DNA of 47,196 nucleotides from Capniomyces stellatus. Taxonomy: Eukaryota; Kickxellomycota; Harpellomycetes; Harpellales; Legeriomycetaceae. The stretch is from positions 1 through 47,196 of the forward strand of contig LUVW01000053.1 in the NCBI GenBank assembly GCA_001661515.1. The letters run 5' to 3'. Both the position numbers and the translations under genes were made by a program. Below, piece by piece: positions 12,949 to 23,251 of this stretch (positions are counted from its first letter, which is position 1; every line of letters begins with the position of its first letter). The notes under the pieces were generated by a model. That model was not told the DNA's origin. It made no database searches and saw only the letters and a program-made list of their open reading frames with translations.

Positions 12949-14866
12949 ATGATTGAAAATATACCAAATAAAGAAGAAACGAGCATACCAAAGAAATGGG
13001 GCGGGGCAACAAGAACGCCGAAAAAAAACAACAGGGATGTTGGATCGCCGTACAGCAGACCAGAGAAAAAGGTATGTGCAGCAGTTTGGTAGTTTAACAA
13101 ATTGGTGGTTTAAAAAATTGGCATTTTGGTGGTTCTCCGGTGGAGGGTGCCAGAAATAACGGTGGGGAGGCGAGTGTGGGTATTGGCATGAATAAAGAAC
13201 ACATAAGCGTGTTTGGTGTAGTGAGTATATTTGAATTGGGTTTGTTTACAAAGGGACTCGTTTCAAAGCGGGTATATATAAATATAAGATAATTCAAGAG
13301 ACTCGTTCTAAAGCGGGTAGATATAAATATAAGATATTGCAAAGAGAACAGCTTGTTAGAATATTTCTGGAGGTGGAGTGAAGGGGAGCGAGTAGGTATT
13401 GTTGAATTTTGATGGAGTTGGATTTATGGGTTGCTAAAGTTGCAAGCTGGGTTGTTTTGAATAGGAGAAAAAAGAGGGGCTTTTGGGGAACGTAAGAGAG
13501 TTTATTTCGAGGATTTGGGGAGGATCGGGTGTGAGTGGGAATGAAAGTCCAGGCAGTAGCTCGATGATTAGCAGGATTGATAAAGAAATGCAAAGTATGG
13601 GGATAATGAGCAGCAAGAACACGCCGACAACAACGCCAAGCATGAATAGAGCGGGGTTAGAAGCTGGGGTAATGAGTTATGGGGCAGAGAGTAACGGGGT
13701 GGTGAGTAACGGAGTGGTAAAAGGGGGAAGGGTGACAGGGGCAGGGGCAGAAGAGAGGGGGAAGAGAAGGGAAAGTGGGGCAGAGATAGACTTGAACAGA
13801 ACAGAGATACAAATAACACCTGGGAAGTGGAATTTAGGGAGTGTACAGAGATGCAACAAAGAGCGGCTGCTTGACAGAGTAAGTATTTGTGTGTTAGTGT
13901 ATGTGTTTGTATGTGTTTGTATGTGTGATGTTAATGTGTGTTAATGTGTGTGATGTTAATGTGTGTTATTGTATGTGTGTTTGTATGTGTGTGGTGTATG
14001 ATGGTGTAATGTGACATAACTTAATATAATGTATTATAATGGGTTGTAATGTAATTTAGAGAGAAAGCATGAACGGTCCAAAGATAGAAGCAATACATAA
14101 CTTAAGGATGAGCTTGACGCCAAAAAGAGTAAGTAAACAAACGAATGGACAAGAGATAAAAAGAAGCAAGAGATAAAAAGAAGCAAGAGATGAACAAAAG
14201 GAAACCCAAATATAAACTCATGGTTGTGGATATTGGTGTGGCTGCTGTTTAGAGTATAGATTTGCTGAGCTATGAAAACAGGACGCCGTTTGTGTCGCCA
14301 AACAAACTCAGTGGAACACCCAGCATGGGAAATGTAACGCCGACATCCAGAAGAAAAAGTAAGGATATGTGGAGGTTGGGGTTGTGTTTAGAATCGGGTT
14401 GATGTGGGTGGTGCAGTGTAGTGCACGTAGGTGGTTGACGCAAAGATTGAGTGGGGATTGGAGTGAAGATTTGAAGATTTGTTGGAGCTTGATAAGAATA
14501 CGAATAACACAATGTTTGAATTTGGTGTGGATAGTTGCAGCATGGATGTCGCCAGCACAGGCCCAAAAGCTGTTGGATTCGATTGAGGACATACACAAGC
14601 GAGGGTTGGTAAGTTAAATGTTACATGTTACATGTTACACTTTGGTTGGTGGTTGGTGATTTTTTAGCTAGAAGAGCCGAGTTTGGTTCAACATGACGTG
14701 ATTATATCGCTTTTATAACTATGTATGGAATAGGACGAAAGAGTAGTCAGGGTCAAGAAATCGATGGATATTAGTGTAAGAAGCGACTTTACTCTGCCAC
14801 CAGCACCAGTACTGGTATTGGTATTGGTATTGGTATTGGTATTGGTATTGGTATTGGTATTGGTAT
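12949..14866. repeat. Right arm of the 1.9 kb inverted repeat
   Basis: Reverse complement of 1-1919. The inner boundary is at 12949. The outer boundary lies in the hexamer repeat of nucleoporin intron 4. This arm is continuous with the full nucleoporin gene and so looks like the ancestral context. Confidence 0.95.
13255..13344. repeat. Two 45-bp tandem units with TATA-like motifs
   Basis: Unit 1 is 13255-13299 and unit 2 is 13300-13344, with a few substitutions. Both contain AAAGCGGGTA followed by a TATAAATATA-like stretch. They lie 120-210 nt upstream of the first nucleoporin exon that I can place, so they may be a duplicated core promoter. That role is inferred from position only. Confidence 0.8.
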
Positions 14867-17800
14867 GGGTATCTTAAAATGGGATTTACAGTGAGAATAA
14901 AACATAGGTTTGGGTTGTGGTTTGATGATGTAAATAGCAAATCAGGGCACGGCAAAGAAACGAGTCGCCAAGAGTGCTGCGAAACATGTATAGTGAGTCA
15001 AAGCTGACAGAGGAGCCGACACCAAGGACATTGCAGATGAGGAAGATAGCAGAACTACAGAGCACACCACCGACGCTATCTAGAAGAGTCAGCATGCTAG
15101 GGATAGTTTCGTCAACACAGAGCCTGGCAAAGACGATTCAGGTAGGATAATTGTAGAGAGGAGGAGAACAGAGTGGTGTAGATGAGTAGTGATGTACGTT
15201 TGTACATGTGTAGTAGTGTAGATGAGTAGTAATGTATATATTGAGTAGTGTAGATGAGTAATAGTGTATATATTGAGTAGTGTACATGTGTGGTGGTGTT
15301 TGTATGACTGGCTTGTGTAAAGAGATGGATAAATACTGGTTGGCTATTTGGTGTGGCGTAGTATATTTTGTTTGTTAGTACATGCTGGTTGCTAAAACAA
15401 GAGTGTTTGGTTGTTTTTTTTGTGAGTAGCAAAATCAGGCACAGAGGGTGTTGTCCAGATTTGGCAAACCAGAGCAGCAGGTCCTGAAGGCCGAAGCAGT
15501 GCCACTGGGTGTAGAGACAAGCATAGAGGACAGGGGTACAGGGATGAAGAGACCAGCAGGAAGCTACGACACGAAGGGTGGATTGCGATATGGCGACAAC
15601 AAGGCAGCAGAAACAAAAGGTAAATTGGATGTGGAAGAGTAGCTATCAGGTTATGTGGACACTTAGTTTAGGGGGATTGGTTTGGGAGAAGTTACTGGTG
15701 TGGTTTGCTGGTGGAGTATAACACAACATAACACAACATAACATAACATAACACAACATAACACACCACAGTAGAGGCAATAGAAGCGATAGAAACAAGT
15801 GCATCCAAGAGACGCAAGAACAGTGATGGTAAGGCGGTACATTTGAACAGGTCGGTGGATGCGGATGGTCAAGCGGATGTGGACCTGCAGCTGGTTAAAG
15901 GCAAGCAAATCAGGGACAGAAGAAAAGCTGTGGAGCTTAGAAGACAGAAACAGAGCCAGAGCTACATTAGAAAGAACCAAAGCATCGACACCGAAAATGT
16001 AAAGTGGAGGTACTCGGCGCGGTTTATGACTGATGAGCTAGACGAGCTAGACGAGTTGGCTGAGCTGGATAGGATGGGCAAGGCAGAGGGATTGGGTAGG
16101 GCAGACAAGAAGGGTGAAGGAGAGGACAAGGCAGGCAGCAATGAGGAGGAGGAGGAGGAGGAGGAGGAGGAGCTTATACGTGTCCCCAAGCAGCAGAAAC
16201 AGAGCAATGATTCGATTTTGGAGCTGGGCACAGGGCAAACGAAATTTGTTTTGGCGAACAAAAAGGCAGCAAAGCTTGAGGCACCAGTCAGCTCGTCGCC
16301 AAAACCAACAAAGAGGCCGTTCTATGCACCACAGCCAGCGAAAGAGACTGGCAAAACAGGCGAGGGCGAAAAGAACGTTGGGGTGTTTGGGTTCAGCAGC
16401 GATACAGCCAAGCCAGTCAAGCCAGCGGAAACAGCGGAAACAGTCGAAACAGCGGGTTTATTCGGATTCAATAAGCCATTGAGCCAGAGCAGCGAGAGAG
16501 GAGCGGATGCAGGGAATGACAAGGTAGTTGGAGGAGGAGCCACGCAGCCAAGTGGCGTGTTTAACAGACTGGGGCAAGTTGCGCCAAAGGATCTGGGTTT
16601 GTTTGGGTTTGGAGGCAGCGTAAATGGCAGCAAGACCAATGAAAACCGAGACTCAGGTAGCTACCATTCCAAAAGTTTGTTTGATAATTGATAATTGATA
16701 ATTGATACTTGATACTTGATACTAAACTATTGAATGTGTTTTTATGTCTGCGTTGTCTGTTGTAGCTGTACCAGCAATCACACCTTCGCTGTTCTCGTTT
16801 GGTAAGACTGAAACTACAGCACCAGAGACAAGCAAGCTATCAGATCATAAGCCTGAGTTTGCATTTTTAGCACCAAAAGATGACACGCAACCAAAGGCGG
16901 GATTCCAGTTTGGAGCTCTGAAGCCAGCAACAACCGCAGCATCAACCGCAACATCAACCACAGCAACAACCACAGCATCACAACCACCTTTGATGCTTGG
17001 GGTTCCAGCACCGTTGTCATCAGCACGAAACCCAGCAGGATCGTCTGCAGCACCAACGGGACTTTCGGCTGGACTATCTTTGCAGTCAGGAGCAGAGCAG
17101 CCAAAGCCGCCATCTTTGTTTTTTCAGCCTGGATTCTCGTTCTCTAAGCCATCCGAGTCCTCGTCAACAACGAAGCCTCAGATGGCCAGCTCCTCAGACA
17201 AGCCGGCGTTTGTTGGGCTGACAGACAGTAGGTCGCAGCTTTCGTTTTCATTTGGCAGCGCGGCCAAGGACTCGGCTGGCACAGAGTCGAGCGCCAAACC
17301 AGCAGGTAGTTCGCTATTCCAGCCACTCGGCCCAGCAGCTACCAACACTGGCACAGCCACAAGTGCGACCACCACACCATCGTTGTTTAGCTTTGGAGCA
17401 TCAGCAACAACCGGTTTAGAGAGCCAGAAGGCCAATGAGTCAGCAAAGCCCGGACTATTTAGCAGCATTACAGCCAGTTCAAGTATCAATACTAGTGCTA
17501 ATACTAGTGGTAATCCTGGCTCTATGTTTGGCAGTATCGGTGGGTTTGGCAGCAGTTCAATCAAGACCAACTCCGAGTCGGGCCTGGTGGGAGCCAAACA
17601 GCCTAGCAGTTTGTTTTCAAGCACACCAGGGTTTTCTTTTGGTTCAGCATCAGCCCCAAAACCAGCATCAGCCCCAAAACCAGCATCAGCCCCAAAACCA
17701 GCATCAGCCACAAGCACAGAATCGGCATCAACACCAACAATAACACCAACAATAACAGTAACACCAGCACCAGGATCAACGTCGACATTGGCCAACTCTA

Positions 17801-19290
17801 CAGCCATACCGTTGACTTTGACTGCAAATAACCAGAACTCGCCAGCTGTGTCGACGCAGCCAGCAACCCCGTCATTCTTCAGCCCAGCTGCAGGCAGCGG
17901 TTTGGAGGCCAAGACAGCGCCTGTTCCGTTGTTTGGGTCAGCCAAGCAAGCCGAGCAGCCTAAATCGGGACTGTCTTTGTTTGCAGGGTCAACAGGCAGT
18001 AGTGGTAAGCCCAAAGTATCGTTTGCATTTGGAACCAATGCAGGCAGTTCAACACCAAGTGGTGCGGGAGGCGCAAACATGTTTGGGGGCAGCAGTCAGG
18101 AGGCCGAGTCAATCAGATCAAGGGCATTCAGCAGCATTGAAATGGCGGAAGAGGGAGCAGAATCGACTTCAAACAACACAGCCGTGAATGTGTTTGGCAG
18201 CTCGTCGAGATTTGGATTTAGCTCTGTGCCATCTCAGCCTCAGCCTCAGTCTCAGTCTCAGTCTCAGCCTCAGTCAGCAACAGCAACTAGCCAATCATTT
18301 GGGTTTGGGAATTCGAATCCAAACAACTCAGCATCTGGTCCATCTTCAGCCAGTTTGTTTGGAAATTCGCCACTACCAGCCACAAACAATAATGTATTTT
18401 CAACTAGTATGCAGCCACAATCGCAGTCGCAATCAAACCAATCATCAGCGCCAACATCAGCATCAGCATCAGCATCAAATCCAGGGTTTGGGTTTGGGTT
18501 TGGAGGAGCGAGCTCGGGGTTGGCCAAAACACCAGCGTTCAGTTTTGGAGGCAGCAGTACCAATACCGTTACCAATACCAGTACCAGTACCAGTGGCATC
18601 AACGCAGCCAATTCCACCAAACCAACTCTAGGATTTGGATCAGCAAATACAAATACAAACACAAATACAAATACAAGTCAGCAGTCGACAGGGATGTTTT
18701 CCTTTGGGACCAACAGCACGAGTAGTATGGGAAATATGAACAATAATGGTATGAACAACAACAGCAGTATTGGTGGAGGATTTGGAGCAACAAAACCAGT
18801 AGCGTTTGGATTCAACAATTCTCAACAAAGTTCTGCAGGATTTGGATCACTGTCGACACCCAACATGAACAACAACATGAACAACAACATGAACAACAAC
18901 AACATGAACAACAACAACATGAACAACAACAACAACATCGTCAGCAGCAACAACGCTAGCACCAGCAATATGTTCAGCTTTGGAAATCAGTCACACCAAT
19001 CAGCCCAGTCATCAGCCAACGCTTCGTTTGCAAACTCACGCAACATTTCGCCTGTGTTTAGCTTTGGAGCCAACAACACCCAGTCTCAAGGCGGGAGTGG
19101 AGCCGGAGCCGGAGTCGGAGGCGGGCCGGGATCAGGTGGTGCAACGCCATTTATGTTTGGCGGAAACTCGGCTGGTTTGTCGGGAATCAACCCGGGTAGT
19201 GGAGCTGTTTCTTCAGGGTTTTCGCTTGGAGCAGCGCCTCAGACGTCAAATCTTGCTGGACGTAAAATTGCTCGGCCAAGAAAGAGATGA
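13465..19290 (+). CDS. FG-repeat nucleoporin (Nup1/Nup153/POM121-like)
   Basis: Exons 13465-13878, 14253-14358, 14541-14608, 14734-14814, 14938-15141, 15430-15619, 15772-16656 and 16766-19290 join in one frame of 4,473 nt (about 1,490 residues). The N-terminus has an amphipathic-looking VREFISRIWG segment, then TPFVSPNKLSGTPS and MSPAQAQKLLDSIEDI. Basic and acidic linkers follow. The C-terminal 850 residues are a Ser/Thr/Asn/Pro-rich FG domain with many FSFG, FGFG, LFGF and GFGFG units. The last residues, GRKIARPRKR, match the basic karyopherin-binding terminus of Nup1-type nuclear-basket proteins. It would act at the nuclear side of the pore. The start is uncertain: the frame opens after a stop at 13462 with an acceptor-like TTGAATAG, so a short upstream exon carrying the ATG is likely. 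The gene is duplicated in part at 1-1403. Confidence 0.88.
14814..14873. repeat. GGTATT hexamer repeat at a splice donor
   Basis: Eight GGTATT units plus two variants start exactly at the end of exon 4. The G|GT of the first unit is the inferred 5' splice site, and each later unit offers the same donor two codons downstream. Confidence 0.85.
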
Positions 19291-19375
19291 TGGAAACTAC
19301 AGACTCACCAATGAACTCAACCATCAAGCTCTTTATACCTTAACTAACGCCTCAACCATCATTTCATCACACTCT

Positions 19376-19490
19376 ACCACCACTATTATTACTACTATTA
19401 TTACTACTATTATTACTACTATTATTACTACTATTATTACTACTATTATTACTACTACTCTTATTACCACTACTACTACTATTACTATTT
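19376..19490. repeat. ATT/ACT trinucleotide microsatellite in nucleoporin 3' region
   Basis: Mostly TATTATTACTAC-type repeats starting 86 nt after the stop codon, probably within the 3' UTR. Confidence 0.85.
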
Positions 19491-19631
19491 TTTTAAATTA
19501 GATTTACGCCCCTACTTTTACCACCTCTTTATTTTTATGCTTTACTGTTCTACTTTATTTTTATTAAATAAACCGATGTTTTGATGATTATGGCTTACAA
19601 TGTTGGCTTCATCGGCTTATATAGAAGTTTA

Positions 19632-19860
19632 AAGCTCCTGGGAGAGGAGTTAAAACAACCAACCGCCAAGATTCTCAAGAATCCTGAAACCCTCGGCGTC
19701 AAGACGATGCTGGCAGCAGCGTCGTTTTTGGAGGCCATCCACAAACCCCGTTACCTGATCCTGCCCAGGCTTAAACCAGTACCAATCTCCCTGAACCAAT
19801 GCCCATCGGGTACGGACGATCTAATTGATTGAAGGGGTGTTGGCTAATAGAGTCATTTAA
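19632..19860 (+). mobile_element. LINE 3'-end fragment, 5'-truncated, plus orientation
   Basis: This encodes the last residues of the same element as the next entry (LGEELKQPTAKILKNPETLG and onward). It is an inverted match of 19980-20208 over 229 bp with few differences. Only the 3' end is present. It is joined upstream to AAGTTTAAA and downstream to the duplicated ODC flank. Confidence 0.85.
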
Positions 19861-19972
19861 CATATCAAAATAGCACAGTGTTTTATAGTATTTTTATGGT
19901 ATTGTTTAATATTGTATGTGTTGTTGTGTTGATTTTGTTACCAATAAACCACATAAATAAAAAATAAATAAA
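19847..19972. repeat. 126-bp direct repeat, copy 1
   Basis: Copy of 21517-21642 with two mismatches seen (19908 and 19940). It lies between the two tail-to-tail LINE fragments and overlaps the last 14 bp of the first one. Confidence 0.9.
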
Positions 19973-19979
19973 TTAAAAA

Positions 19980-21516
19980 TTAAATGACTCTATTAGCCAA
20001 CAACCCTTCGATCAATTAGATCGTCCGTACCCGATGGGCATTGGTTCAGGGAGATTGGTACTGGTTTAAGCCTGGGCAGGATCAGGTAACGGGGTTTGTG
20101 GATGGCCTCCAAAAACGACGCTGCTGCCAGCATCGTCTTGACGCCGAGGGTTTCAGGATTCTTGAGAATCTTGGCGGTTGGTTGTTTTAACTCCTCTCCC
20201 AGGAGCTTGCCCACCGATCTCTGTGAGATTTTAGTAGGCGAATTAGGTTTTCTTTTTGGCCCTTTTAGCTTATTTTTATATTGGCTAATATAGGGCTCCA
20301 TTTTATCTGCACGTATTGCTGCCCATCTGCTGCAATCTAGTAGGAGATGCTCAATTGTTTCTGGCGTCTCCTGTCCGCAGTGTGGGCATTTTTTTGTATA
20401 ATCATGGCTAATAACTCCAGTATAGGCGTATCTTTCTGCGGTCCAATACTGCCCTATTCTGATTCTTGCTAGGATATCTAGTCCCTTTCTGTAATCTGGG
20501 TAGATCAGTTGTAGCCCAATCCAGTTGCTCCACTGGCCGGCATGTACTTTTTTGATCCACCTTGATATTACTGTTTTTTTATTCCTGGATTGTCTTGCCT
20601 GGAGTGTACGTTTAGTTGCACCTTTACGGGTGTCATCTTTGTTATAGCGTCTTGTCCAGCGTATATAGCCACTGGTCCAAGTGTCTTTCTTATGTAGCAT
20701 CGGCTTTTTTATCAGGTCCTTGATCCATGTCCTGAGATCTGCCCATTTGCGGAATGCTCGTTCTCTCGCTATTGCTGTTCTTGTATTAAGGTCTACAATT
20801 CTCAGCTCCTGTCGTAATTTGACAAGGCTGGTTGATTTTCCTACCCCCATTGCCATTCTTGTTGCGTTGTCCAGAATTCGCTGCATTGGTACACATCTTG
20901 CTACCGACATGCCATACAACTCACCTCCGTACGCCGCAACTGATTGTATTACTGCTGTTATGACTTTAGCCTTAAATTCGGTTGGGATTTCTCCTCTCTT
21001 AAACATGCTATAATTAGCTAGAAACGCCCTGAGTGTTTTTTTTCGTCTGAACTTTAAATTGGCTTTAAAGTTCCAATCCTTGCTCATAATGACTCCCAAG
21101 TATGGGTATTGATCTACCACTGGTACTGGTTTGCCATTCAATTTGTATTGCTCAAACAGTGTCGCTCCCACTGCCATGATGCCGCTCTTTGAATTGTTGA
21201 TTTTCATGTGCCATTTTTTGCACCATATATCCAGTTTTCTCAGTGCAAACTTCATTTTATTCTCATCTTCTGCAAGGATTACAGTATCATCTGCAAACAG
21301 CAGTCCACGTACTCTTTTTCCAAGTCGTGGTACTGTAGCTCCTGACATTCTTTTAAATATGTCGTTTATGTAGATGTCAAAAAGCAGAGGTGAGATAGGA
21401 CATCCTTGCCTTAATCCACATTTGTAGTCGCTTATATCTGACAATTTACTACTATGCTAGTGTTGCATTTATCAGTGAGAATACATTCTCTCCATGCACT
21501 TTTCACTAGTTTAAAT
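19980..21516 (-). pseudogene. Non-LTR retrotransposon (LINE), 5'-truncated RT to C-terminus
   Basis: The main open part is 21444-19993. It holds the RT core from GLRQGCPISPLLFDIYINDI through the catalytic FADD box (LLFADDTVILAED), a thumb region, and a C-terminal zinc knuckle CPHC-x9-H-x4-C as in LINE ORF2. Upstream (21516-21445) the sequence continues as RT (AWRECILTDKCNTSIV) but in another frame, with stops, so the copy is frameshifted. The endonuclease, the fingers of the RT and any ORF1 are missing, as expected for a 5'-truncated insertion. It is flanked by 126-bp direct repeats and ends about 300 bp from the ODC stop codon. Confidence 0.9.
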
Positions 21517-21642
21517 ATAGAGTCATTTAACATATCAAAATAGCACAGTGTTTTATAGTATTTTTATGGTATTGTTTGATATTGTATGTGTTGTTGTGTT
21601 GATTTTGTTGCCAATAAACCACATAAATAAAAAATAAATAAA
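21517..21642. repeat. 126-bp direct repeat, copy 2 (ODC 3' flank)
   Basis: This copy sits next to the ODC gene and is continuous with its 3' region, so it is probably the original. The matching copy is at 19847-19972. It would be an unusually long target-site duplication for the LINE insertion between them, or the product of a separate rearrangement. Confidence 0.9.
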
Positions 21643-21812
21643 ATAAATACCAAAGTTTAAACGCTTTATTTTGTTTGGGTTAAATAAGCAACATAAAAAA
21701 GTATGTTGGTTAAATACTAATGGTAATTTGGGCATAAATAATTGATGGTTATAAAACTTATAAAAGGTACGGGGCTTAAAGATATAAGCGGGCAAGAATA
21801 AGGTGCAAGACA

Positions 21813-23141
21813 TTATTCTTGAGAGCGGTAGTAGTAGATGCGGCTCTTGTCAAAGCCGTTGAACTTGGAGGCGGCGCTTCCAGAGTATGCGCCAAGGCTG
21901 TTGAAGAGAATCCAGTCGCCGACAAAGAGTTCAGGCATACTGATAGATTCAACGACGCAGTCAATGGAGTCGCAAGTTGGGCCCCAAATGCTGGTTTCGT
22001 ACTTGGGGAGCTGTTGGAGCATCAGGGAGCCTCTTTGGTTGTAGACAAAGTTTGAATTGTGAACAAGGATTTCGGGGTAGACAATCTGATGGTCAAACAT
22101 GATGCAATTGAAGCTTCCGTACACACCGTCGTTGACGTAGTACATGATCTTTTTGGTATCAGAGGATTCATTGGCCTCGGTTATGAGTCTCTTTGAGGTG
22201 ACGTTGACGGCCAAACTGAAAGCGGAGGCTACAAAGTATCTTCCTGGCTCGCTGATGACTCTGATGTTGGACGAGGCTGGGAAGTGTTTGTCAAGAGCAA
22301 GAGTGAGGTTTCTGGCTACATCGTTGAACACCATTCCGGTTTTTGGGTTTGCACCAGGGAATCCACCACCAATATCAAGCAGGCTGAATTTGAAGCCTAA
22401 TGACTCGGCTTGCTCAAAAACGGTTTTTGCTCTTTGCAAGGCATCAGAAAAAGCATTTTCATCTGCACATCCGCTACCTACATGGAAGCTGACCCCTACT
22501 ACATCAATTCCCAGTTCTTTGGCTGTCTGCAGTAGCTGGTAGGTTGAGCTCATTGCTGCTCCAAACTTCAGACTCAGTTGGCACAATGCCTTTGAGTCGT
22601 CCGTGGAAATCCGGAGAACAGCTTGCGCGTTTGGTGCCAGATTTTTGATCTTGTGCAGCTCATCTGCATTATCAAATGTCATCTTTCTGACGTTCTTCTT
22701 GACTGCCGAGTTGAGATGTGAGGATGGCTTGCATGGGTGAGCATAGATGATTCGGTCTGGCGACACTCCCAACGCCAACACCTGCTCGATTTCTGCTCTG
22801 CTTGCACAATCAAATCCTGTTCCCAGTCCAGCAAGAATCTGCAGAACCACTGGGTCTGGGTTGCATTTCACTGCGTAGAATGGCTCAATCCTTGGAAGCA
22901 GCTTCACCCACTGTGCGTGTTGCTTGTAGATCTCTGTGGTGTCCATTGCAAAAAATGAGTCCTCAGCGTCTGGGTACTCGATCACCTCTGCAAGCACGTT
23001 TTCAAGTTTGCTTTGCGAGATCATGAACTCTTCATCAATTCCTTTGAATGATAGCTTGCCGTTCTGGTTTAAGCTCTTCTTGTCATTATCGATTACTGAA
23101 GATTGCACCATTGGGTTTGAAAATACTGCTGTTTGGCTCAT
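21813..23141 (-). CDS. ODC1: Ornithine decarboxylase
   Basis: The intronless frame gives 442 residues of a group IV PLP decarboxylase that turns ornithine into putrescine, the first step of polyamine synthesis, in the cytosol. Motifs in order: FYAVKCN with the PLP lysine K92, HVGSG (220-224), DIGGGFPG (256-263), EPGRYFVASA (298-307), YVNDGVYGSFNC (335-346), GPTCDSID with the active-site Cys390, and the C-terminal GAYSGSAASKFNGF. The first 40 residues are polar and probably disordered. The protein ends soon after the FNGF motif, so the long C-terminal degron tail of vertebrate ODC is absent. A TATA box lies about 105 nt upstream. LINE debris abuts its 3' flank. Confidence 0.95.
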   Translation of the reverse strand: MSQTAVFSNPMVQSSVIDNDKKSLNQNGKLSFKGIDEEFMISQSKLENVLAEVIEYPDAEDSFFAMDTTEIYKQHAQWVKLLPRIEPFYAVKCNPDPVVLQILAGLGTGFDCASRAEIEQVLALGVSPDRIIYAHPCKPSSHLNSAVKKNVRKMTFDNADELHKIKNLAPNAQAVLRISTDDSKALCQLSLKFGAAMSSTYQLLQTAKELGIDVVGVSFHVGSGCADENAFSDALQRAKTVFEQAESLGFKFSLLDIGGGFPGANPKTGMVFNDVARNLTLALDKHFPASSNIRVISEPGRYFVASAFSLAVNVTSKRLITEANESSDTKKIMYYVNDGVYGSFNCIMFDHQIVYPEILVHNSNFVYNQRGSLMLQQLPKYETSIWGPTCDSIDCVVESISMPELFVGDWILFNSLGAYSGSAASKFNGFDKSRIYYYRSQE

Positions 23142-23245
23142 TTCTGCTTTCTTGGTTTTCCTGTAGCTTTATTGTGTAACTTTTCTTTCTGTATTGTTCA
23201 ATTTACTTGCAACTATCTTCTCACTTTCTTGATGTGGTCTCTCGG

Positions 23246-23251
23246 TTTATA
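23246..23251 (-). promoter_or_regulatory. TATA box of the ODC gene
   Basis: AGTATAAACC on the minus strand, about 105 nt before the ATG at 23141. Confidence 0.5.
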
